Shown here: piece after piece, positions 8,980-17,885 of the stretch
How positions within the stretch are numbered: position 1 is the stretch's first letter
Layout of the letters: every line of letters starts with the position of its first letter
Source: Dichloromethanomonas sp964477085
GTDB lineage: Bacteria > Bacillota > Desulfitobacteriia > Desulfitobacteriales > Syntrophobotulaceae
Direction: 5' to 3'
Length of the DNA: 64,000 nucleotides
NCBI GenBank assembly: GCA_964477085.1
Contig: CAYZDF010000005.1
Span: 1 to 64,000, forward strand
The notes under the pieces: generated by a model
Told to the model about the DNA's origin: nothing
Database searches by the model: none
Seen by the model: the letters and a program-made list of their open reading frames with translations, nothing else
Position numbers and translations under genes: made by a program

Positions 8980-10304
8980 CTTTCTTCCCTCACAGTGTTA
9001 TAGGCAAAGCCGATAATGATCCCCAGAATAGTCATCAACTGCAGATGATAGAATACACCGGCCATAAAGTTGTAGACAAAGATAGCAGGTAAGAGAGCAA
9101 TATAGGCGACAGCCCACCACGTCTTGAGATCAAAACGATCGAGCTGTAATCGGCCGGCTTTTTCTCTAATTCGTTTAAAGGCTAGAATCCAGGGCTGAAG
9201 GAAAAACCAAAGATAGATAGCGAGCCCCACAAATCCGTATCTCCTGGTATAGAGGGCATATTCGTTATCTACAACGGTCGTCATCACGTATTTCTGTGTA
9301 CCCCAGCCAAAAACAGGGGATTCCCAGATGGTTCCCACTGCAGTACCGAGACGTTCCACATGTCCCTGGAAGGAAGTACTGTTGGAAAAGTCCAGACCTT
9401 CATTAAGCCTCAGGAAGAAATCATCGGAAGCGGTAACAAAGAGAAGCATGGTTAAAACAAACAGGGCCGCTATCCGAATCATAATCTTTTTGCTTTTACC
9501 GTAATAAATAAAGGCCCAGATACTAAGAATTGAAAAAACAACGGCTATCCCAAAAAGAGAAGTACGGGAAATAGTGAGAAACTCAAGCTTAATGACGAGT
9601 CCAATAAGTATAAAAAGCGCGATGGGAAATCTATTCTTGGAATCAACAAAATAGTAATGGGAGACCAAAAAAGCCAGAGCCATGACGGTTAAAATCCCAA
9701 AAACATTCGGATTATCAAAAGTTCCTAAGACCCTCGCCGGATTACCCACGATCAAATGCTCCCAGTGGCTTTGATTGAAGTAAGGCGCCAGCCAGGTATT
9801 CAAATTGAGGATGTTAAGGTGCTGACCCCAGCCGAATAGAATCAAGAAAGCCAGTCCGCTCAAGAAAGCTGTCTTAAAGAAATCGAAGTCTTTACGGAAA
9901 TCAATGGATAGAGTCAAGGTGATCACACAAAAAATTTTAAAAAAAGTGACAAGTTCCATGACATCTCTCATGCCATAGTAGCCTGCGCCTCTGATGACTA
10001 CTCCATAAATATTGGACACGATGTAAGAAGCGACCAAAAGACCAAAAAGAATAATCACACGCTTCAGGCCCTGCTTCTGCACCTTTAGTTCTTCTCTCTC
10101 TTCCCTTTTAAAACGGAACCGATTCAAGATAAAAGCTAAGACATTGAACCCAAAAACCCCGAATAATAACATCTCATCCAAGCGGATATTGGGCAGAGAC
10201 GGATGAATTTCAAACGAGGGTAAGATTATTGCTGAAAGCATAACTGTAACAAGTAAGAACAGCCTTGTTTCGTTCTTCCTTGTGATGCCGTTATTCCAGA
10301 ACAT
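8976..10304 (-). CDS. O-antigen ligase/polymerase family membrane protein
   Basis: 442 residues, multi-span, with a large external loop near residues 285-345 that contains SPVFGWGTQKY, the usual O-antigen ligase family position. AGGAGG lies five bases before the ATG. It is the second protein of this family in the locus (the other is at 3651-4988). Two members in one locus suggest a division between repeat-unit polymerisation and attachment to wall or lipid. Which does which cannot be told from sequence. Confidence 0.82.
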   Translation of the reverse strand: MFWNNGITRKNETRLFLLVTVMLSAIILPSFEIHPSLPNIRLDEMLLFGVFGFNVLAFILNRFRFKREEREELKVQKQGLKRVIILFGLLVASYIVSNIYGVVIRGAGYYGMRDVMELVTFFKIFCVITLTLSIDFRKDFDFFKTAFLSGLAFLILFGWGQHLNILNLNTWLAPYFNQSHWEHLIVGNPARVLGTFDNPNVFGILTVMALAFLVSHYYFVDSKNRFPIALFILIGLVIKLEFLTISRTSLFGIAVVFSILSIWAFIYYGKSKKIMIRIAALFVLTMLLFVTASDDFFLRLNEGLDFSNSTSFQGHVERLGTAVGTIWESPVFGWGTQKYVMTTVVDNEYALYTRRYGFVGLAIYLWFFLQPWILAFKRIREKAGRLQLDRFDLKTWWAVAYIALLPAIFVYNFMAGVFYHLQLMTILGIIIGFAYNTVREES

Positions 10305-10354
10305 TTTTCCTCCTTATAGCAACGTCCTAAACACTGAGAAGGTTTTTTCCTGTT

Positions 10355-11470
10355 TTACTTGGAGAAGACTTTAAGAATGACATCAACGATTTTTTCTTGC
10401 TGTTCCAGGGTTAATTCCGGATAGCAAGGAATAGCGATACCCTGGGTACAAGCTTCTTCTGCTATAGGCAGGTCGCCCTGCTTATAGCCAAGATATGCAA
10501 AAGCATTCTGCAGATGGAGCGGGAGCGGATAATAAATGCCGCTGGCAATCCCCTTTTCATGTAAGGCCATGGCGATAGCCTCCCTGTCATCTGATCTTAA
10601 AACATAGAGGTGATAAGCATGCTTGGTGTCCGGATGTTTTCCAGGCAGGATCATTTTTCCTTCTTCGGCCAGCGGAGCCAAGAGACGGTCATAGACAGCA
10701 GCCTTTTCTCTCCGGGCCTCATTCCATTGATCTAAGTACTGGAATTTGACCCTGAGGATCGCCGCTTGAATCTCATCCAGGCGACTGTTATACCCAACTT
10801 CTTCATGATAGTATTTGGTCTTACAGCCATGGAAACGTAAGGTTCTGGCTTTATCCGCTATCTGGTCATCACTGGTCACGATCATGCCGCCATCACCATA
10901 GGCGCCTAGGTTCTTGGTCGGAAAGAAACTGAACGTACCTGCATCTCCGATAGATCCGGCTTTTTGTCCTTTGTATTCTGCCCCGATAGCTTGTGCTGAA
11001 TCTTCGATCACTTTAAGATTATATTTCTGAGCGATGGCCATGAGTGGTTCCATCTCTACCATCTGGCCAAAAATATGCACAGGAATAACCCCTTTGGTTC
11101 GGGGGGAGATTCTCTCTTCCAATTTTCGAACATCTATGTTAAGCGTAATGGGATCGATATCGACAAATACGGGTGTGGCTCCTACGTTAGCTATCGTTTC
11201 GGCTGAGGCGAAGAACGTAAAGGGGCTTGTGATGACTTCATCACCAGGTCCAATCTTGCAGGCCTGAAGGGCTAAGACCAAGGCATCTGTCCCATTGGCA
11301 ACGGCAATGGCATACTTTGTTCCGCAGTATGCCGCAATTTCCTCCTCTAAGGCTTTCATCTCTGGACCGAGGATAAATCTGCAAGAATCAAGAACCCCAA
11401 GCACAGCTTGATCAATATCATTTTTTATGGCTAAATATTGAGCCTTTAAATCCAATAACGGAATGGACAC
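10355..11470 (-). CDS. DegT family aminotransferase, WbpE-like
   Basis: 371 residues. MSIPLLDLKAQY, CRFILGPEM and CGTKYAIAVANGTDAL match the WbpE/DegT subgroup that aminates UDP-2-acetamido-3-keto-glucuronic acid. The PLP lysine is in FFPTKNLGAYGDGG (about 185). GTG start behind AAGGAG. With WbpA-, WbpB- and WbpD-like genes immediately upstream in the same direction, the assigned reaction is the 3-amination step toward UDP-GlcNAc3NAcA. Family assignment is firm; the exact substrate rests on context. A structured leader of about 165 bases precedes the gene. Confidence 0.88.
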   Translation of the reverse strand: MSIPLLDLKAQYLAIKNDIDQAVLGVLDSCRFILGPEMKALEEEIAAYCGTKYAIAVANGTDALVLALQACKIGPGDEVITSPFTFFASAETIANVGATPVFVDIDPITLNIDVRKLEERISPRTKGVIPVHIFGQMVEMEPLMAIAQKYNLKVIEDSAQAIGAEYKGQKAGSIGDAGTFSFFPTKNLGAYGDGGMIVTSDDQIADKARTLRFHGCKTKYYHEEVGYNSRLDEIQAAILRVKFQYLDQWNEARREKAAVYDRLLAPLAEEGKMILPGKHPDTKHAYHLYVLRSDDREAIAMALHEKGIASGIYYPLPLHLQNAFAYLGYKQGDLPIAEEACTQGIAIPCYPELTLEQQEKIVDVILKVFSK

Positions 11471-11484
11471 TTTACATTCTCCTT

Positions 11485-11560
11485 TCTGACGGCCATAGAT
11501 GGCCTAATGTCGCAGTGCCTTGAAAGGCAAGGAGCGACTACCGGTGGCAACCCAACTCCT
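11485..11560 (-). promoter_or_regulatory. Structured 5' leader of the WbpE-like gene (candidate RNA element)
   Basis: The gap between the acetyltransferase and the aminotransferase is GC-richer than its surroundings and full of inverted repeats. There is a perfect GGCCAT/ATGGCC hairpin (11491-11504). A longer stem pairs GTCGC (11509-11513) with GCGAC (11534-11538), enclosing TGCCTT/AAGGCA with a two-base loop. Further left, CTCC/GGAG and GGT/ACC pairs allow alternative folds. The first hairpin ends a few bases before the AAGGAG site. I could not match it to a riboswitch class I know; it could equally be a dispersed repeat. Confidence 0.45.
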
Positions 11561-11637
11561 ACTTAGACTACACCGAATACATCTATATTTCAAGATATGA
11601 GAACTTGACTTCTTTAATTAAGTTCAGAGAGTTTTGA

Positions 11638-12510
11638 CTATCCGTTATTCTCTGCCAATTCTTCTGCGGGAACATCCCTGAGTTCTTTAGCCGGGAAGCC
11701 TTTGATGACTTTACGCGGAGATGTATCCTTGGTCACAAGAGAACCTGCAGCGACGAATGTTTCCTCTGCCACTTCCACTCCTGGGAGAAGGATGGCTCCT
11801 CCACCAATCCTTGCGCCTTTCCTGATCGTGGCTCCTTTAATGTATTGAAATCGTTTCTCAGTCCTGCCCATATAATTGTCATTAGTAGTAGTCACCATGG
11901 GAGCGATAAAGACTCGCTCCTCTATTTCCATATAAGCAGTGATATAAGAACCGGTCTGAATCTTGGTATAAGCACCGATCTTGGTATCATTTTCCACCGC
12001 ACTGCCACTGCCGACGACAACTTTATCCCCTAATAAGCAACGTTCCCGGATCAGGGCCCGATCTCCGACAAATACGCTGTTTCCAAGTATAGTCCCTGAA
12101 TAGACAACAGCCGAACAACCAATGGTACAGTTATCCCCCACTAAAAGAGGGGAAAGATCAGCTTGTTTCTTTACCGTACTGGTAGAGGCTGCCCGCGGAG
12201 GTCTGCCGACCGCAGAATTGCTTCCGATATAGGTTCCTTCTCCAATTACAGCTTCGGGATACACGGCAGTATGATCACCAATCACCACAGCAGCTTTAAC
12301 AGTTGCTCCTTCTCCGATCGTAACATGGGAGCCCAGTTTAACGTTTTTTCCAATTTGCGATCGATCAGCGATAATACACCCTGGGGAGAGAACTGAGCCG
12401 CTGCCAATGACAGCATTTTCCCCGATCATACAAAAAGGTGCTATAGAAACTTCGCTCCCAATGACGGCTGTAGCAGAAATCACCGCACTGGGGTGGATAT
12501 GTACACTCAA
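11638..12510 (-). CDS. Left-handed beta-helix acyltransferase, WbpD-like N-acetyltransferase
   Basis: 290 residues built almost wholly of hexapeptide repeats (I/V-G-x4) from residue 3 to about 200, then the FIAPMVTTTNDNYMG segment and a C-terminal cap with IKGFPAKELRDV. Such trimers use acetyl-CoA to acylate amino sugars. WbpD, which acetylates the 3-amino group of UDP-GlcNAc3NA, is about 190 residues, so this protein has an extra N-terminal run of repeats. TTG start. It stands between the WbpB-like and WbpE-like genes. It could instead serve the 4-amino sugar made by the other DegT enzyme. Confidence 0.8.
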   Translation of the reverse strand: MSVHIHPSAVISATAVIGSEVSIAPFCMIGENAVIGSGSVLSPGCIIADRSQIGKNVKLGSHVTIGEGATVKAAVVIGDHTAVYPEAVIGEGTYIGSNSAVGRPPRAASTSTVKKQADLSPLLVGDNCTIGCSAVVYSGTILGNSVFVGDRALIRERCLLGDKVVVGSGSAVENDTKIGAYTKIQTGSYITAYMEIEERVFIAPMVTTTNDNYMGRTEKRFQYIKGATIRKGARIGGGAILLPGVEVAEETFVAAGSLVTKDTSPRKVIKGFPAKELRDVPAEELAENNG

Positions 12511-12848
12511 ACTAAGACCTTCTTTCCTTTTAATCCTCTATCATTACACTATTATATCCCCTTTGGGGATACATCCTTATTCAACCCTATCGGGTCTAAT
12601 TCTCGATTCCTTTTACAGTTTTATTCCTTGAAACAGGATGTCCGTTACTTCTATATTATGACACAAAATTAGAATGAAACAAATAATGTCATTATTTATC
12701 TTTTTTATTCCAGATTTTTCTCATTTATTCATAACAATATGCAGAACGTGTGATCACATATTCTTCAACTATAAACATAATTCTTTCATTTAAGTTATAT
12801 AAATTACCGAAGACCAAATTTCCATTTATTTACAAGGAGGATGTGTCT
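12511..12848. other. Divergent intergenic region, 338 bases
   Basis: AT-rich spacer between the acetyltransferase (minus) and the zinc-ribbon gene (plus). It should hold promoters for both. The only clear signal is a 10-base perfect palindrome, TGTGATCACA, at 12749-12758, which could be a regulator site. No gene seen. Confidence 0.5.
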
Positions 12849-13046
12849 ATGATTAGGAAGTACTGCCCCCTGTGCTTGACTTACTCTTATTCGGCTTCAA
12901 CAAAAAGTCCTTGGTTATGCGCAACCTGTCAACTGGATTTATCAGCAGAACCCTTTTTACAAATCGATGAAAAAGCAGCAGCCGATACAGAGCAAAATGA
13001 CCAGAAAATACCTCTCATTATATCAGAAAGCGGCTTTAGCCAATAG
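12849..13046 (+). CDS. Small zinc-ribbon protein, function unknown
   Basis: 65 residues. AAGGAGG stands eight bases before ATG 12849, which decides this start over an ATG 99 bases upstream that lacks a site. Four cysteines form CPLC near residue 5 and CATC near residue 25, a classic zinc-ribbon arrangement; the C-terminal half is acidic and polar. It is the only plus-strand gene inside the polysaccharide locus and has its own terminator, so it is separately expressed. I do not recognise the family. Confidence 0.72.
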   Translation: MIRKYCPLCLTYSYSASTKSPWLCATCQLDLSAEPFLQIDEKAAADTEQNDQKIPLIISESGFSQ

Positions 13047-13063
13047 GTTAAAGCCACTTTTTT
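13030..13063 (+). terminator. Terminator of the zinc-ribbon gene
   Basis: GGCTTTA (13032-13038) pairs with TAAAGCC (13049-13055), followed by six T. The stem overlaps the last codons and stop of the gene. Confidence 0.85.
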
Positions 13064-13103
13064 GTGTAATGACGCGTTTCGAATTTGTTATTGGCTGGAA
13101 TAC

Positions 13104-13346
13104 CTACATGGGAAAGCTTTCATAACGTTCCCAAGTCTCCACGATACGCACTGCCTGGTAGTAGTCATAGCCTTTACCGATCAGATAGGCTATGAGGGCG
13201 GCTTCCGTGGCAGCATGTTTCACACTCACCGGCCTGGCTTCCCTCAGACTGTGCCTGACAGCTGGCATGACCTGCATAATCACACGGTTATAGTCTGGTA
13301 TCATCGGAGGTACTCCTGGGCCGGTTCCATCATAGGGCGGTCTCAT
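13104..13346 (-). CDS. Small conserved-looking protein, 80 residues, unknown
   Basis: AAGGAG is positioned well before the ATG. The N-terminus is Pro/Gly-rich (MRPPYDGTGPGVPPM). Residues 30-75 look helical and contain a GYDYYQAVRIVETWERY stretch. No signal peptide. It lies in the same direction as, and just after, the WbpB-like gene. Its ribosome site is inside a long inverted repeat (13354-13403), which suggests translational control. Family not recognised. Confidence 0.65.
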   Translation of the reverse strand: MRPPYDGTGPGVPPMIPDYNRVIMQVMPAVRHSLREARPVSVKHAATEAALIAYLIGKGYDYYQAVRIVETWERYESFPM

Positions 13347-13353
13347 ACTATAT

Positions 13354-13403
13354 CTCCTTTCCGGCTTGGTGTGATATTACATTATGTTCACACCGGAAAG
13401 GAG
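13354..13403 (-). promoter_or_regulatory. Inverted repeat that would hide the ribosome site of the 80-residue gene
   Basis: On the minus strand, CTCCTTTCCGGTGTGA (13403-13388) is followed about 13 bases later by its complement, broken only by a four-base insertion, and the second arm contains the AAGGAG used at 13346. Folding of the RNA would mask that site. The first arm begins ten bases after the WbpB-like stop. No T-run follows, so it is not a normal terminator. Confidence 0.6.
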
Positions 13404-13412
13404 GTGAATTTT

Positions 13413-14468
13413 TTACACCACAATGTCTTCGATCAGGGGCAGCTTTACTGGCTGACCCGTTTCCTGGCATCGATATATGGCTAAAATGATCTCCAAGGCC
13501 TTGCGGCCTTCTTCGCCGGGAACTGCCGGGAGTCTCTCATCTTTAATCGCCTGAATCATATCTTCAATGATCTCTTTGTGACCGAAACCATAGACAGTAG
13601 GTGGATCATTTTCCTGGGCAGCGAAGATCTGTTCCTTTTCCTCTTCATTTTGCGGGAATTCCCAGACTTCGACTCGGTTGACAGCAATGCCGCCGATGAT
13701 CACGGATCCGGTTTCACCGAAGATATTGATGGTTTCTTCAATATTTTTAGGATAGATAGTAGTAGCCGCTTCGATCAGTCCAATCGCACCATTTTTGAAT
13801 TTGATGACCGCACCGGCGACATCTTCCATCTCAATTTTTCTCAGGGCTGTAGTGGTATAACCATATACGGATTCTACCGGTCCCATCATCCACTGCAGGA
13901 GATCGATATTGTGGATGGATTGATTCATCAGTACCCCGCCATCCTGAAGCTTGGTTCCCCGCCAAGGTGCCTGGGTGTAGTATTCCTGGTTACGGTTCCA
14001 ACGAACGCTGGCTTGACCATGGGTAAGCTTACCAAAGCGACCTTTTTCCAAAGCAGTTCTTAACAGCTTAATGGATTTATTAAAACGATTCTGATGGATA
14101 ACCCCCAGCTTAACACCGCATTCCTTACATGTCTTAATCAGCAAATCCGCTTCAACAAGTGTCATGGACATAGGCTTCTCCACCATCACATGCTTTCCAG
14201 CCTTTGCTGCAGCTATTCCGATCTCAGCATGGTTACCACTGGGGGTAGCGATGGTGACAACATCGATATCCTCTCTGGACAGAAGTTCGTTGTAATCCAG
14301 ATAAGGCTGAGCATTATATTTGCGGGCAAACTCCTCAGCTCTTTCCGATACAATATCACAGACAGCAATCAGTTCGGCTTCTGGGATAGCCATAATGGAT
14401 TCCGTATGTTTTGAGGCGATCCTGCCGCATCCAATTACACCAAAACCAAACTTTTCCTTTGTTTTCAA
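13413..14468 (-). CDS. Gfo/Idh/MocA family dehydrogenase, WbpB-like
   Basis: 351 residues. The Rossmann motif GVIGCGRIASKH is at residues 9-20, and the family EKPMSMT motif is near residue 95. The C-terminal domain has the usual open sheet with GGVLMNQSIHNIDLLQW, where the histidine is a catalytic candidate. TTG start with GGGAG upstream. Immediately follows the UDP-sugar dehydrogenase with 14 bases between. WbpB oxidises C3 of UDP-GlcNAcA to the 3-keto form; the flanking WbpA-, WbpD- and WbpE-like genes support the same role here. Confidence 0.87.
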   Translation of the reverse strand: MKTKEKFGFGVIGCGRIASKHTESIMAIPEAELIAVCDIVSERAEEFARKYNAQPYLDYNELLSREDIDVVTIATPSGNHAEIGIAAAKAGKHVMVEKPMSMTLVEADLLIKTCKECGVKLGVIHQNRFNKSIKLLRTALEKGRFGKLTHGQASVRWNRNQEYYTQAPWRGTKLQDGGVLMNQSIHNIDLLQWMMGPVESVYGYTTTALRKIEMEDVAGAVIKFKNGAIGLIEAATTIYPKNIEETINIFGETGSVIIGGIAVNRVEVWEFPQNEEEKEQIFAAQENDPPTVYGFGHKEIIEDMIQAIKDERLPAVPGEEGRKALEIILAIYRCQETGQPVKLPLIEDIVV

Positions 14469-14482
14469 CTTCGAACAACTCC

Positions 14483-15838
14483 CTAGATTTTATAAATCTT
14501 TTCCCTCATCTTGCTTACATCTTTGGTGGCATTGCGGGTATCCACCACAAGCTGAGAATGCTCTACGACGTAATTGTAATCAATATCACTGTGATCGGTG
14601 ATAATCAGAACGCAATCAGCAGCAACAAGTTTCTCGAGGGTCAGTTCTACGCTCTCTAAGTGGATGGTACTGCCGCCATGCGGCTCGATCACTGGAATGT
14701 AGGGGTCGTGATACGTAATGTTAGCACCTTCTTTACGCAAACGCTCCATGATAATCAGAGCCGGTGATTCACGTACGTCATCAATGTCTTTCTTATAGGC
14801 AACACCCAGAATCAGGATGTTGGCATCCTTCATCGCTTTCTTATTTTGGTTCAAGGCCCGATAGACCTTGTTGACAACATAGTAAGAAACTTCAACATTG
14901 ATCTCGCCAGCCAATTCGATAAAGCGGGTATGGAAATCATACTCCCTGGCTTTCCATGTCAGATAGAAGGGATCGATCGGTATACAGTGTCCTCCTACAC
15001 CTGGTCCCGGGTAGAAGGTATGGATACCAAAAGGCTTTGTGGAAGCTGCCTCGACAACCTCCCATACATCCAGACCCATCCGGTCACACAAAAGCATCAT
15101 TTCATTGACCAGAGCGATATTGACAGCACGATAGGTGTTTTCGAAAACTTTGGTAAGTTCAGCTGCACCGGGTGAACTTACAGGAACGACGTTTACTATA
15201 GTCTGCGCATATAAAGTATAGGATATCTCCAGGCAGTAAGGGGTAACGCCACCAACCACTTTAGACGTATTTTTGGTGGAAAAGCGTTTATTCCCCGGAT
15301 CCACCCTCTCCGGCGAGAAGGCTAAGAAGAAATCCAGACCGACTTTAAGTCCTGATGTTTCCAGGATTGGCAGAATGACTTCCTCGGTGGTACCGGGGTA
15401 AGTTGTACTCTCTAACGTAATCAGTTGACCCGGGCGGATATATTTGGCAATCTGTTCAGCAGAAGCTTTCATGTAAGAGATATCAGGGTCACGAGTGATG
15501 GTGAGTGGTGTAGGTACACAGATGATGATGACATCACAGTCTGCAATCCTGGAGAAATCTGTGGTTGCTCTGATAATCCGTTTCTCAGCTAGTTCTTTAA
15601 GTTCATGGTCTTTGACATCACCTATATAATTCTGACCAGCGTCCACCTTAGCGACTCTATCCTGGTTGATATCAAAGCCAAGCACAGGAAAGCCTACCTT
15701 CCCTTTTTCCACTGCCAAGGGCAGACCCACATATCCCAGACCGATAACCCCTATCTGGGCAGTATGATTCTCGACCTTTTTCTTAAGTTCCAAAGCTATT
15801 GTATCTTTCTCTGTGATGACCTGTTTGACTTGTAACAT
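14483..15838 (-). CDS. UDP-sugar 6-dehydrogenase, WbpA-like
   Basis: 451 residues. NAD-binding motif IGVIGLGYVGLPLA near residue 30; central-domain GAAELTKVFENTYRAVNIALVNE; catalytic cysteine in GPGVGGHCIPIDP near residue 285; C-terminal VLGVAYKKDIDDVRESP. This set belongs to the UDP-GlcNAc/ManNAc dehydrogenase subgroup. Strong ribosome site AAGGAGG before ATG. It would form UDP-GlcNAcA, the entry point of the diamino-uronic acid route. UDP-ManNAc dehydrogenase is the main alternative. Confidence 0.9.
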   Translation of the reverse strand: MLQVKQVITEKDTIALELKKKVENHTAQIGVIGLGYVGLPLAVEKGKVGFPVLGFDINQDRVAKVDAGQNYIGDVKDHELKELAEKRIIRATTDFSRIADCDVIIICVPTPLTITRDPDISYMKASAEQIAKYIRPGQLITLESTTYPGTTEEVILPILETSGLKVGLDFFLAFSPERVDPGNKRFSTKNTSKVVGGVTPYCLEISYTLYAQTIVNVVPVSSPGAAELTKVFENTYRAVNIALVNEMMLLCDRMGLDVWEVVEAASTKPFGIHTFYPGPGVGGHCIPIDPFYLTWKAREYDFHTRFIELAGEINVEVSYYVVNKVYRALNQNKKAMKDANILILGVAYKKDIDDVRESPALIIMERLRKEGANITYHDPYIPVIEPHGGSTIHLESVELTLEKLVAADCVLIITDHSDIDYNYVVEHSQLVVDTRNATKDVSKMREKIYKI

Positions 15839-15894
15839 GGACAGGTACCTCCTTAATATATCTCTGACGTTGCGTGGGGTGGTTGAGAGTTGAT

Positions 15895-17721
15895 CTAGTC
15901 TCCTGTTTTCTGTCTGAAGGTAGGAATCAACTGCCGGATGGCATCTTCTATCTCTTCCCTTGCCAGATAACTTCCGCGCTCACGTATCGTCTCCAAGAGC
16001 TGTGCGATATCGTCACTTTGAATATGATTGGGTCTGGCTACAAAGATACGTTTATGTTTGGTAGCCGTGGTTCCCTCTTCCGAGGTGAGCAGTTCTTCGA
16101 AGAGTTTTTCACCGGGCCTGATACCCGTAAATTCAATCTTGATATCTTTATCCGGTTCTAATCCAGACAGACGGATCAGGTCTTTGGCCAGGTTGACGAT
16201 CTTAACCGGTTTACCCATATCGAGAATAAAGATCTCACCCCCTGAAGCCATGGCACCGGCCTGAATGACCAACTGACTGGCTTCGGGTATCGTCATAAAG
16301 TAGCGGGTCATGTTAGGATCCGTAACAGTCACCGGGCCACCCGCACTTATCTGCTTTTTAAAAGTAGGAATAACACTGCCTCTGCTTCCCAGGACATTTC
16401 CGAAACGGACTGCAACAAACTTAGTCTCTGATCTTCGGTGGAAGTCTTGAATGATCATCTCTGCGATACGCTTGGAAGCACCCATCACACTGGTAGGATT
16501 CACGGCCTTATCTGTCGAAATTAGGACGAAGGTTTTGACACCGACCCGATCAGCTGCTGCAGCCAGATTATATGTACCCAGGATGTTATTTTTCAACGCT
16601 TCCTCAGGATTACCCTCCATCAAGGGCACATGCTTGTGGGCTGCGGCATGAAAGATAACAGAAGGCTTGTACCTCTCAAAAACAAGTTGAACCTTTTCCC
16701 GATCCTTGATATCGAAAATCTCGGTCGCAACGGGATGCGCCTTGAGCTCCTGCTCTATATCAAAAATACTATTCTCCCCATGGCCGGTGAAGATAAGTTT
16801 AGCGGGATGGAATCGAACAATCTGCCTGCAGAGTTCGGAGCCAATCGAACCTCCGGCCCCAGTTACCAGAACAGTCTGGCCTTTTAAATACTCAGCGACT
16901 TCGTCCAGGTCAAGCGATACAGGCTCACGTCCCAGGAGATCTTCCACCTGCACTTCACGAATCGAGCTTACCGTTAATTTTCCGCTGAGGATATCGTGCA
17001 CACCCGGTAGGATTTTCAGAGTAGAAGCCTTGGTCTCTTTACATATTTCAACGATTTCCCTGATGGCATCCCCCGATGCTGAGGGAATGGCAATAATAAT
17101 CTCATCGACATCATATTGTTCGACTACCCTGGGAATATCTTCTCTCGCTCCCAAAACGGGAAAACCCTGAAGATGAAGATTGATTTTATTCTTACTGTCA
17201 TCAATAAATCCGACAGGCATTCCTTCATGGAAGTCTCTTTTTTTGAGTTCGCGCAGAGCAAGCACTCCGGCATCTCCGGCTCCAATTATGAGTACTTTGC
17301 GTTGGTCTTTATTTCTAACGGTAAAGATGGAGTTCTCCTGTCTTATGCGCTGACTAAAGCGGAATCCTCCTGAGAAGAAGATGACCAATAACAGAAACAG
17401 GACGCTTACCGAATGGGGCAGTCTCATGGGGGAAATAAAATAAACGACGGAAACCGTAACAGCAGCACCAACTACCACCGCATAGACGATGGACAGAAGT
17501 TCTCCTACACTGGCGTACCGCCAGATGTTGCGATATAGACCAAAAAGATGAAAACATACTAAAAGTACAACTGTCGCAACCAATGCTGCATTCTGGTAAG
17601 TCTTCACATATTCTGCAGGCAGACTATCTTCAAAACGAAGATAAAAACTCCCAAAAAGCGCTAGGTTAATCAAAAGGGCATCGAGAAGCATGAAAAAGAA
17701 GGTCCGTTTGGGATGTGACAC
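15895..17721 (-). CDS. Membrane-anchored nucleotide-sugar 4,6-dehydratase (WbpM/PglF/CapD-like)
   Basis: About 608 residues. Four hydrophobic spans occupy roughly residues 5-125; a CoA-binding-like Rossmann domain follows (VLIIGAGDAG). The catalytic SDR domain has VTGAGGSIGSELCRQI, and NPTSVMGASKR replaces the usual SDR Tyr with Met, as in WbpM/FlaA1-type UDP-GlcNAc 4,6-dehydratases. I prefer GTG 17721 (AAGGAAGG eight bases upstream) over the start at 17742. It probably makes UDP-4-keto-6-deoxy-GlcNAc for the DegT enzyme at 1154-2323. First gene of the polysaccharide operon. Confidence 0.9.
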   Translation of the reverse strand: MSHPKRTFFFMLLDALLINLALFGSFYLRFEDSLPAEYVKTYQNAALVATVVLLVCFHLFGLYRNIWRYASVGELLSIVYAVVVGAAVTVSVVYFISPMRLPHSVSVLFLLLVIFFSGGFRFSQRIRQENSIFTVRNKDQRKVLIIGAGDAGVLALRELKKRDFHEGMPVGFIDDSKNKINLHLQGFPVLGAREDIPRVVEQYDVDEIIIAIPSASGDAIREIVEICKETKASTLKILPGVHDILSGKLTVSSIREVQVEDLLGREPVSLDLDEVAEYLKGQTVLVTGAGGSIGSELCRQIVRFHPAKLIFTGHGENSIFDIEQELKAHPVATEIFDIKDREKVQLVFERYKPSVIFHAAAHKHVPLMEGNPEEALKNNILGTYNLAAAADRVGVKTFVLISTDKAVNPTSVMGASKRIAEMIIQDFHRRSETKFVAVRFGNVLGSRGSVIPTFKKQISAGGPVTVTDPNMTRYFMTIPEASQLVIQAGAMASGGEIFILDMGKPVKIVNLAKDLIRLSGLEPDKDIKIEFTGIRPGEKLFEELLTSEEGTTATKHKRIFVARPNHIQSDDIAQLLETIRERGSYLAREEIEDAIRQLIPTFRQKTGD

Positions 17722-17814
17722 TATTCTTTCCTTCCTTTCCACTTAGAATGAGTTTTTACCGTTTATCAGTTTACTACAGTTTCCCCTAATTTACAATCAA
17801 GGAGACCTTTAAAG

Positions 17815-17872
17815 GAGACAAGGGGGGGAGACAAGGGGGGGAGACAAGGGGACGGTTCTCTTGTCTCACTTG
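17815..17872. repeat. REP-like repeat, left flank of the RAYT gene
   Basis: Three tandem copies of GGAGACAAGGGGG-type units lead into a palindromic core, GACAAGGGGACGGTTCTC then TTGTCTC. The core is the inverted counterpart of the core on the other side of the transposase gene (18781-18807). This pattern is known for RAYT-associated REP elements. Confidence 0.8.
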
Positions 17873-17885
17873 TATCGTTTACTAA

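Noticed and set aside
13062..13484. Plus-strand ORF of 140 codons
   Set aside because: It is antisense to the 80-residue gene and the end of the WbpB-like gene, has no ribosome site, and its composition is that of a shadow frame.
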